Assembly: GCA_946482625.1 (NCBI GenBank)
Contig: CAMLSH010000013.1
Span: 1 to 21,298 of the forward strand
Length of the DNA stretch: 21,298 nucleotides
Origin: an uncultured Opitutaceae bacterium
GTDB taxonomy: Bacteria > Verrucomicrobiota > Verrucomicrobiae > Opitutales > Opitutaceae
Reading direction: 5' to 3'
Positions within the stretch are counted from its first letter, which is position 1. Every line of letters begins with the position of its first letter. Of the stretch, positions 14,425-21,298 are shown in pieces. Under the pieces are notes generated by a model that had not been told where the DNA came from, made no database searches, and worked only from the letters and a program-made list of their open reading frames with translations. The position numbers and the translations under genes were made by a program.

Positions 14425-17400
14425 ATGAAAACAACCGTACCTACCAAACCAGGTCACCCGCGCGCATCCGACTACTTGCCGCCAAAAATGTCCCCAACCT
14501 TTCCCGTCCGGTCGCTTTTTCTGGGTTGCCTCGCGTTGTCGCTGCCGGCGCTGACCCAGGCGCAAGACGTGGCGCCCGAACCCAGCGCGCCCACCACGGA
14601 TGCGGGTGCCGAGGAGATCCTCGCGCTGTCGCCCTTCGAGGTGAAAGCGGATCGCGACGACTCTTTCGCAGCGGCTTCGGCGTTGGCCGGTGGTCGCCTC
14701 GCTCTGGACCTGAAAGACACGCCGGCGGCCTATTCGGTCATCACGCGCGATTTCATCGATGCTCTTGGCATCACGGATCTCACCCAGGCGAGTAACTGGA
14801 CGACCAACACGCTGGTCTTTGCCGATGGCCAGGGCGGCGGTGATTTTTTCAACATCACCGTTCCCATCAGTATTCGTGGTGCCGGTACGGCCGCGATGCG
14901 CCAGCGCAACTTCTTCCTCTATTACGCACCGATGGATAGCTACAGCCTGGAGCGCTACGATTTCGGTCGCGGGCCGAATTCCGTGCTTTTCGGCAACGGC
15001 GGCACGTTGGGCGGCGTGCAGACCGCGATGACCAAGCGCGCCCGGTTCGGAAACGCGTTTCAACGCATTGAGCAGAGCATCGGGTCTTGGGACAACTACC
15101 GCACGGTCGTGGATATCAACCAGCCGCTGGGCAACCGGGTCGCGGTGCGTGCGTCCGCCGTTTATGGCGATCGCGACGGCTGGCGTGACAACGAGAAGGA
15201 GCGCACGAAGGCGGCCTTTGCCACCGCGACTGTGAAGCTGGCGGCGAAAACGGAGTTGCGTATCGAGGGCGAAATCGGGCGTCAGGACCGCAACATCCCG
15301 CGTTCTTTCATGCGCGACTTCCTCGCCGGTTGGGACGGCAACACGGTGTTCTCCGGACCGATGACGGACGCGATCCGCAACGGGACTGCGCCTACCGCGT
15401 CGGGAAATTTTCTCACCGGCACTGGCGCGCCCCAAGGCGTCGACCGGCGTGGTAGCAATTTCTTCGTGTACGACCCGCAAAACGGAATCGACTCGATCGT
15501 GAATTTCCAAAACCAGCCGTTCACGCGCGGCGGCGGTTCGAGCGCGACCACGCCGATCGGCGGCTTTACTCAGGTGGGTTCGCAGGGTCTGGGCAGCGGG
15601 GCGGCCAACCTGCTCTACTCGTTCAACGTGCCCGGCAACCGCTTCGACACGGCCATCGAGAATTCCTATTTTCGCATGCCCGATGAAGAGACAACCATGG
15701 CTCTCAATAACTTCGTCATCGAGCAGGAGTTCAGCGACCGCCAGATCACGTTGAGCCATCAGATCGGTGACTCATGGTTCTTCGAGATCGCCGGCGCTCA
15801 GACCCGTAGCACCAATCGCATCAACCAGGATCAGGGCCGCGGCACATCGGATATCTACATCGACATCAACCGCGTGCTCCCTACCGGACAGAACAACCCG
15901 AACTTCCTGCAGCCGTATGCAATCGCCACCTACGCCCGGGCGAAAAACGTCAACAACGTGGATTCGCTCCGCGCCGCGATCGCCTACGTGAAAGATGCGG
16001 GGCGCTGGGGCAAGTACAGCGTGAGCATCATGGGTGGCCTCATCGACCAGGAGCTTTTGGGCGGCGGAGAAATCCTCTCGCTGGGGCTCGATGCCGACCG
16101 CCGCCAATGGGGAAATGAAGCTCTCGGCGTTCGCTTTCGCGAATACTTGTACACTGGCGATCGCAGCAGTTCGGTGCCCACCCGTGCGATTAATTATGTG
16201 AACCCGCTCACGAATCAGACGTCCACGGTTTCGCCCTTCTGGGCTCCCTGGACAAACCGGGCGGACGCCAACCAACGCACGGCCAATCGCTACAACTACG
16301 CTCAAGGCGCGCTCATTTCCAAATTCTTCAAAGACCGCCTCGTGACCGTGCTCGCAGGGCGCTACGACGACTTCAGCACGCTCGTGGAATTGCAACGCGT
16401 GCAGGGCGACTACCCCACAGACTGGGACGGTCGGACCGTGCTTTACCGCCCGGCTGCGCCCGCGGACTATTTCTCGCTCAGCTATGTGCCGAAGAACGCC
16501 AGCGGTGTTCCCATCGGAGCAGAACGCGAAGCCGCGAATCGGCCGCGCACCGGTCTGAACCCACAGGCTCAATACGCGAACGACCGCTTCAAGGACGACT
16601 ACTCCGCTCCCGTGGTGACCGGCAGCAAGTTCACCAAGTCGATGGGCGCTGTCGTCCATGTCACGTCGAAGATCAGCGCGTTCTACAACTTCGCCGAGAG
16701 CTACAGCCTGCCCATCGCGACACCGAAGATCGACGGCTCCGTGCTCCCGCCGGTGGAAGGCGATGGCACCGACGTGGGCCTTCGTTTCGCTCTGCTGAAA
16801 GACCGGCTCAATATCAGTGTCGGCCGCTACGAGAATTCTGAAACCGGTTCGTACATCGATCCCGCGTCGGTCACCGGTCAGATCAACGGTCTCTACAGCC
16901 GTCGCCATCTCGATGACGTGGCCGATGCCACCGCCCGGAATCGCCGCGGAGCTACGGACATCCCGGGCGTGGTGCGCGATTTCCGCGACCGCTCCGCCGA
17001 AGGCTACGAACTCGAACTCGTGGCGAACATCACGCGTAACTGGCGCACCATCCTGAATGTCGGTCTGCCGAAGGTTTATGAGGAGAATGCGTATCCGGAA
17101 ACGAAAGCCTACGTCGCCACCAACACTGCGATCTTCCAACAGATTCTTGAAGACGCCGGCGGCACCGTGAATGCGCAGGGCATCGCCGTGGTGCGCCCCG
17201 GCGTTCCCACGACCGGCACCGATGCACAGGCGGCCGTTAACAACTACAACGCCATCTTCACCAATCTGACCAACTTCGTCGCCGACCGTCGCATCGTGCA
17301 GGACCAGCCCAACGCGAATGTGTTCACCGATTACACGTTCAATAAGGGCCGTCTCAAAGGCCTGCGTCTGGGCGTGGGTCTGAACTATCGCGCGAAGCAG

Positions 17401-17748
17401 ATCGTCGGTTATCGCGGCTCAGACACCATCGTGAACCCGGCCAACCCCGCCCAGTCGATCGACAATCCTGACGTCGATGCGTACGACCCCGTGTATTCGC
17501 CCGACGATGACTATACCGTCACGGCGACCGTCGCCTACCGCTGGCGTCTCAAGGGGAACCGGGAGATCAACCTGAACCTGCGCATCAGCAATCTGCTCAA
17601 CGAACGCGGACCGATCTATCAGTCTGGCAGCACGGCGGTCCGTCCGTTGAACAACGACTACACCTCGCCCGCTCGTGAAACAGTGCCGAACGGCTATGCG
17701 CTCAAGCAACCGATCAGCTTCTACCTCACGGCCGGTCTGAAACTCTGA
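14425..17748 (+). CDS. TonB-dependent outer-membrane receptor of the Opitutaceae SPFEV type
   Basis: From ATG 14425 the product has 1,107 residues; ATG 14488 is an equally good start that gives a shorter, more standard signal peptide (MSPTFPVRSLFLGCLALSLP). The motif EILALSPFEVKA (about 64-75) followed by ALAGGRLALDLKDTPAAYSVITRDFIDALG is the characteristic plug entry of the expanded receptor family in Opitutaceae. SIRGAG, ERYDFGRGPNSVLFGNGGTLGGV mark the plug. The barrel contains SAFYNFAESYSLP and INLNLRISNLLNERGPIY, and the chain ends in FYLTAGLKL with a terminal hydrophobic residue. It should import an oligosaccharide or similar large solute. Its neighbours (isomerase and dehydrogenase divergent; beta-helix protein and glycosidase downstream) point to a carbohydrate. 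A terminator follows, so the downstream genes may have their own promoter. Confidence 0.93.
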   Translation: MKTTVPTKPGHPRASDYLPPKMSPTFPVRSLFLGCLALSLPALTQAQDVAPEPSAPTTDAGAEEILALSPFEVKADRDDSFAAASALAGGRLALDLKDTPAAYSVITRDFIDALGITDLTQASNWTTNTLVFADGQGGGDFFNITVPISIRGAGTAAMRQRNFFLYYAPMDSYSLERYDFGRGPNSVLFGNGGTLGGVQTAMTKRARFGNAFQRIEQSIGSWDNYRTVVDINQPLGNRVAVRASAVYGDRDGWRDNEKERTKAAFATATVKLAAKTELRIEGEIGRQDRNIPRSFMRDFLAGWDGNTVFSGPMTDAIRNGTAPTASGNFLTGTGAPQGVDRRGSNFFVYDPQNGIDSIVNFQNQPFTRGGGSSATTPIGGFTQVGSQGLGSGAANLLYSFNVPGNRFDTAIENSYFRMPDEETTMALNNFVIEQEFSDRQITLSHQIGDSWFFEIAGAQTRSTNRINQDQGRGTSDIYIDINRVLPTGQNNPNFLQPYAIATYARAKNVNNVDSLRAAIAYVKDAGRWGKYSVSIMGGLIDQELLGGGEILSLGLDADRRQWGNEALGVRFREYLYTGDRSSSVPTRAINYVNPLTNQTSTVSPFWAPWTNRADANQRTANRYNYAQGALISKFFKDRLVTVLAGRYDDFSTLVELQRVQGDYPTDWDGRTVLYRPAAPADYFSLSYVPKNASGVPIGAEREAANRPRTGLNPQAQYANDRFKDDYSAPVVTGSKFTKSMGAVVHVTSKISAFYNFAESYSLPIATPKIDGSVLPPVEGDGTDVGLRFALLKDRLNISVGRYENSETGSYIDPASVTGQINGLYSRRHLDDVADATARNRRGATDIPGVVRDFRDRSAEGYELELVANITRNWRTILNVGLPKVYEENAYPETKAYVATNTAIFQQILEDAGGTVNAQGIAVVRPGVPTTGTDAQAAVNNYNAIFTNLTNFVADRRIVQDQPNANVFTDYTFNKGRLKGLRLGVGLNYRAKQIVGYRGSDTIVNPANPAQSIDNPDVDAYDPVYSPDDDYTVTATVAYRWRLKGNREINLNLRISNLLNERGPIYQSGSTAVRPLNNDYTSPARETVPNGYALKQPISFYLTAGLKL

Positions 17749-17786
17749 TCGGGTTTCCTTGTTCACATCGCGAACATCAAAAAACC

Positions 17787-17817
17787 AATGGCCCTGAAAC
17801 ACACGCAGGGCCATTTT
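17787..17817 (+). terminator. Intrinsic terminator after TonB receptor 2
   Basis: AATGGCCCTG (17787-17796) and CAGGGCCATT (17806-17815) form a perfect ten-pair stem with a nine-base loop, followed by TT; the T-run overlapping the stem foot totals four. It begins 38 bases after the receptor stop. An A-run (about 17779-17784) before the stem would act as a T-tract for leftward transcripts, so it may work in both directions. A weaker TGTTC/GAACA pair lies just before it (17760-17776). Confidence 0.8.
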
Positions 17818-17892
17818 CCCATCGGCGCCGTTCATCCGAAGACGGCTCCGTTTCTCGGGCAACCGAACTCACGACCACTTTCCCGGTTTCTT

Positions 17893-19287
17893 ATGCATCC
17901 CCTCAAGTCCCTGCTCTGTCTTGCCGCCCTTTCTTCAGCCATCGTTTCTACCGTCACGGCGGCCGACGCGATCCGTGTGTCCAGCCTCGCCCAACTCGTC
18001 GAGCAGGCGGCGGGGAGCGGCAAGAGCGTCAAACTCGAGCCCGGCGTGTATCGCATGGCCGACTACCTGACGGAGCCGGTGCTCGCGGCCATCCGGGAGA
18101 AGACGCCGAAGGGCGCGGGCCGTCCGCCGGTGCCGATGATGGAATTGACCGGCAGCGACAACCGTTTCGATTTCACCGATGTCGTGCTGGAGATCGACAC
18201 GATGCTCTATCCGAAACTCCCGCCTGGCTACACGCGGTGCGTGATCGTCTCGGGTAACGGCAACACGCTCAACGGTCTCACGATTCGCAACACCGGTCCG
18301 CAGCGAGGCAGTGGCGGCAACATCTTCTCGATCCACGGCGATCGTAACACCATCGAAAACCTCACCCTTCACGTGCATGGCTCGTATCCGTACGGCTATG
18401 GCGATCTGCTTGGCAAAGGCGGTCCGAATCTGGCGCCGCTTCAGAAACAGAGTGGTGTGCTCATCAGCGGGAATTTCAACACGCTGCGCCGCTGCAAAGT
18501 TTTCAGCCGCGCGTTCGGTCATTGTTTCTACATCCAGAAGGCCACGAATATCCGCCTGGAAGATTGCTACGCCGAGGGCGTGATGCGTTCCACGAACGAG
18601 ATGCTCCGCGACACGTCCGGCCCGGCGTTCGATCTTGGGTTCAAGTCGGTTTACGAAAATCGCGACGGTCGCTTCATGATCACACCCGGCTACGTGAAGA
18701 GTCTCGTCGAAGACGGCTTTCGCACCTACGGCGGGCTCACCAAAGTCGCGCTGATCAATTGCGTCGCGATCAACACGCGCGCGGGCTTCGAGATCGCCGG
18801 TTCCGAATCTTCCGACGACAAAACGACCATCGACGGCGGCATCGCCCTCGGCTGCGAACGCGCGTTTCTCCTCGGCTCGAACGTCGTCGTGCGTGGTAGC
18901 CGTGGAAACATGGTGAACGGTCCGCTGCTCTATTTGCGCGGCGGTAAAAACTCCGACGTCGAACTCGAACTCGCCGGCGGCGTCTCGGCCGGAACGGTTC
19001 ATGCCATCGCGACTATCGCCGGCGAAAATCATCGCGTGCGGCTGACAGCGCGTGACTACGAAACAAACTTCCCCCGCGTTCCGATCATGCTTGGTTTCGC
19101 CATGCCCGATCACGCCGAGATGAGCAGCCCCATCCGGCCTATGGCGACCAAGGACGTGAAGCTCATCAACGAACTGCCCGGCGTTACGATTCTCATGAGT
19201 GATCAGGCAACCGGCTCGGTGATCGAGACCCGCGGCCCGGTCCTCACCGACGCCGACGCGAAGAAGTCGCCCGGATCGTGGAAGTAA
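17893..19287 (+). CDS. Exported right-handed parallel beta-helix protein, possible polysaccharide lyase or glycan-binding enzyme
   Basis: The 464-residue protein starts with a signal peptide (MHPLKSLLCLAALSSAIVSTVTAA, cleavage near 23). The start at 17893 is chosen over an ATG at 17788 that lies inside the terminator stem. The body shows pectin-lyase-like coils: SSLAQLVEQAAGSGKSVKLEPGVYR at the N-terminal cap, then short repeating strands such as GNGNTLNGLTIRNTG, GDRNTIENLTLHVHG, SGNFNTLRRCKVFSRAF, ATNIRLEDCYAEG and TKVALINCVAINTRAGFEI, each with an Asn-rich turn. This fold is used by polysaccharide lyases, GH28-type enzymes and epimerases. The conserved catalytic set of a named lyase family could not be assigned by eye, so the activity is open. 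It probably acts in the periplasm or outside the cell on the glycan imported by TonB receptor 2. The next gene starts 110 bases later with no terminator between. Confidence 0.85.
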   Translation: MHPLKSLLCLAALSSAIVSTVTAADAIRVSSLAQLVEQAAGSGKSVKLEPGVYRMADYLTEPVLAAIREKTPKGAGRPPVPMMELTGSDNRFDFTDVVLEIDTMLYPKLPPGYTRCVIVSGNGNTLNGLTIRNTGPQRGSGGNIFSIHGDRNTIENLTLHVHGSYPYGYGDLLGKGGPNLAPLQKQSGVLISGNFNTLRRCKVFSRAFGHCFYIQKATNIRLEDCYAEGVMRSTNEMLRDTSGPAFDLGFKSVYENRDGRFMITPGYVKSLVEDGFRTYGGLTKVALINCVAINTRAGFEIAGSESSDDKTTIDGGIALGCERAFLLGSNVVVRGSRGNMVNGPLLYLRGGKNSDVELELAGGVSAGTVHAIATIAGENHRVRLTARDYETNFPRVPIMLGFAMPDHAEMSSPIRPMATKDVKLINELPGVTILMSDQATGSVIETRGPVLTDADAKKSPGSWK

Positions 19288-19397
19288 ACGGCCCCGGTGA
19301 TTTCAAATCCATCGTCTGAACCAGCCGGGCATCGAAAGCTGGGCGCCATCGCTAGCATCGGATGAGCCCGGCGCTCGGAGCCGCTTTGATTCAACCC

Positions 19398-21298
19398 ATG
19401 TCCACCCCTGCAGAGAATTCTGCTCCGACCCTGCGACCGACGATCAGCATTTGGTTCGGCAATTTCTTCGAGCCGTTTTTCAGTGACCGCGAAAGCGTGC
19501 GGCGCGGCATCGAGGAAATCGCGCGACTTGGGTTCACCACGGTGAATCTAGACTCGAAGCCGTGGGAAGACTTCTTCGCCCGTTATCGCGGAGAACCCGC
19601 TAGCCAGTACGTGGGCATGCAGGAGTTCATGATGCAGGAGGCGGCGGCGCGTGGCCTCGATTACACGATGCTCGCGCTCTACCTGTGCGGCGATAACTTG
19701 TATCCAACCATCCGTGATGTCCCACCGGTGCGCGGCGAGGAGGCGGTGCTTCCGGACGGCGCGTTGATGGGGACGTACAAGTATTGGTCTCCACGCGCGC
19801 AGCAAACGATGGTGGATCATGTCGCCGGGCTGCTGAAACTCTACGGTCCCGGTATGCGCCGCCGTCCGGGCGGGACGCCGCGGATCATCATGCAGACGAT
19901 GTTCGACCCGATTCCGAAGCCGAGCTTCGATGAGGAAGGCCGGCAGCGTTACCTCGCGTGGTTGGAAAATCGCTATGCGGGAGACATCACGCGGTTGAAC
20001 CACCGGTATGGCCTGACCGCGACCGCTTTCGCGACGCTCACGACCTCGGAATACTGGTTGCGCCCCGAGGAACTCAGCTGGGTGGAATGCGCCCGTCCTT
20101 CGGCAGACGATTTCGCGCGGCGCACGCCGGACTTTTTCCGCTGGATGGATAATCAGCGTTATCTCGCTGGCGAGATGGAGAACTATTTCGCGACGATGAA
20201 GCGTCGTTGGCGCGAACTGGAGCCGGCGCTTTTCATCGAGCCGGTGCTGCATCAGTGGGGCTATTTCTTCAACCCGCCGGGGCAGACGATCTGGCCGACG
20301 GGAAAACGTGCGCTGGATGTCTATCGTCTCGCACCGCACGTGGACGGCGTCCTGTTCATGACGTCGCCGCTCAATGCCGAGAACCGGGCCGATGCGATGG
20401 TGGTGAGTGCCGAAGGCGCCATCCTCCGCACGGCAAACGCTGGCCGGTCCTTCACCGGTGGCTTGTATTTGGGCCGCCACGTCAACGGGGACATTTACCG
20501 CGTGGTGCCGCCGTGCGAGGCTCTCGGCACGCTCGTGGCAGCCGGGGCGACGTCCCTCCACGCTTATGGCTACAGCGGGCTCGACGATGGCGGCGTGCTT
20601 TTCCGGATGGACGAGGTTTTCAAAGAGTCGCTGCGCCAAGGAAATCGTTGGGCGGCCGAGGTGATGCCCTTGCTGGACCGGCCGCGAGTCAGGGAGGTCG
20701 CGTTGCTTTTCCCCGCCGAAATGAGCCTCTATGAACCGCTCGATGTAGACGCGGAGGGGCGACATCGCATGGACCTGCTCGGCTGGTACGCGCAGTTCGT
20801 CGATCTCGGCTGGCATGTGGATATTTTGCATCCGGATCAGGTCACCGCCGGAGCGTTGCAAGACTATCGGACGTTGATCGTGCCGCATAATTCCCTCTAC
20901 GAATGTGGCGACAATGCCGCGCTGGAAGCGGCGGTGAAAACGTTCGTCGTTGGGGGCGGAACGCTCTTTCACGGACCGCACTGCGAACTCGCGCGACGCG
21001 TCTTCGGCATCGAAGAGGAACCGGTCGAATTCGACTGCATCCAGTGGAAAGATGCGCTGATCCCGCACGGCTGGTCCACGGTGGCGTTTCGAGGTGGAGA
21101 TGCGTTGGGCGCGTACATCCAAAGCGGTAAAACGGCCATCGCCCGGACAGCGTTTGGCGCCGGGTGTGTGTTGTCGTTCGGTTTCCAATACGGACATGCG
21201 TACTCGCGCAACTCGATGCCGATCGTCCCGCCCAATTACGGCTGGCGCGAAATGCACCCCATCGTACTCCTGGCGGAAACGCCGGTGGCCGCGCTGGC
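19398..21298 (+). CDS. GH42-like (clan GH-A) glycoside hydrolase, partial (C-terminus beyond right edge)
   Basis: From ATG 19398 the frame is open for 633 codons to the edge. The N-terminal part looks like a TIM barrel: SIWFGNFFEPFFSDRESVRRGIEEIARLGFTTVNL resembles the first strand and helix of GH42, and RQRYLAWLENRYAGDITRLNHRYG (about 182-205) matches the GH42 segment that follows the acid/base Glu. From about residue 430 (VREVALLFPAE, then FVVGGGTLFHGPHCELARRVFGI) it resembles the GH42 glutamine-amidotransferase-like trimerisation domain. The usual Asn-Glu pair before the WL..RY segment is not seen; the corresponding stretch reads QTMFDP (166-171). No signal peptide is evident, so it is probably cytoplasmic. 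It may be a beta-galactosidase relative acting on oligosaccharides brought in by TonB receptor 2, but the missing Asn-Glu leaves both activity and family subclass open. Confidence 0.75.
   Translation, partial: MSTPAENSAPTLRPTISIWFGNFFEPFFSDRESVRRGIEEIARLGFTTVNLDSKPWEDFFARYRGEPASQYVGMQEFMMQEAAARGLDYTMLALYLCGDNLYPTIRDVPPVRGEEAVLPDGALMGTYKYWSPRAQQTMVDHVAGLLKLYGPGMRRRPGGTPRIIMQTMFDPIPKPSFDEEGRQRYLAWLENRYAGDITRLNHRYGLTATAFATLTTSEYWLRPEELSWVECARPSADDFARRTPDFFRWMDNQRYLAGEMENYFATMKRRWRELEPALFIEPVLHQWGYFFNPPGQTIWPTGKRALDVYRLAPHVDGVLFMTSPLNAENRADAMVVSAEGAILRTANAGRSFTGGLYLGRHVNGDIYRVVPPCEALGTLVAAGATSLHAYGYSGLDDGGVLFRMDEVFKESLRQGNRWAAEVMPLLDRPRVREVALLFPAEMSLYEPLDVDAEGRHRMDLLGWYAQFVDLGWHVDILHPDQVTAGALQDYRTLIVPHNSLYECGDNAALEAAVKTFVVGGGTLFHGPHCELARRVFGIEEEPVEFDCIQWKDALIPHGWSTVAFRGGDALGAYIQSGKTAIARTAFGAGCVLSFGFQYGHAYSRNSMPIVPPNYGWREMHPIVLLAETPVAAL

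Noticed and set aside
15772..17139. Minus-strand frame of 455 codons in TonB receptor 2
   Set aside because: Shadow of an intact receptor; no domain seen.
19548..21257. A 569-codon minus-strand frame at the right end
   Set aside because: It is the complement of the GH42-like gene, which is open to the edge and has recognisable domains; the minus frame is Arg/His-rich.

Overview
The window looks like part of the chromosome of a GC-rich member of the Verrucomicrobiota, most likely the family Opitutaceae. The grounds are: two large TonB-dependent receptors with the Opitutaceae-style N-terminal motif (a Leu-x-x-Phe-Val-Val or Ser-Pro-Phe-Glu-Val box just after the signal peptide) and no SusD partner, a PEP-CTERM protein, a YacL-type PIN/TRAM membrane protein, a giant beta-propeller hybrid histidine kinase, weak Shine-Dalgarno signals, and a right-hand end full of sugar-catabolic genes. 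This assignment is inference from gene content. I found no tRNA, rRNA, IS element, integrase or CRISPR array.

Left part (1-5378). A leftward XdhC-family gene runs off the left edge and is divergent from the first TonB-dependent receptor (898-3729). That receptor converges on a leftward EVE-domain gene across a nested stem-loop. Divergent from the EVE gene is a probable two-gene operon: a 39-residue single-span membrane protein, then a four-span PIN/TRAM protein whose ribosome binding site overlaps the small gene's stop codon.

Middle part (5379-12333). A structured leader precedes a 1,682-residue hybrid sensor kinase (propeller, Y_Y_Y, membrane span, PAS, GAF, PAS, HisKA, HATPase, receiver) that has no DNA-binding output domain. 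It converges on a leftward PEP-CTERM protein gene that ends in a textbook intrinsic terminator and has a perfect 17-bp palindrome directly upstream of its start codon. A DUF4142 lipid-free exported protein gene is divergent from it.

Right part (12450-21298). This looks like a carbohydrate-use locus arranged around a divergent promoter region near 14100. Leftward are a TIM-barrel sugar phosphate isomerase/epimerase-like protein and a short-chain dehydrogenase (both probably cytoplasmic catabolic enzymes). Rightward are a second TonB receptor ending in a terminator, an exported right-handed beta-helix protein, and a GH42-like glycoside hydrolase cut by the right edge. The working model is glycan cleavage outside or in the periplasm by the beta-helix protein, uptake through the receptor, and processing by the hydrolase, isomerase and dehydrogenase. 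The substrate cannot be named from sequence alone.
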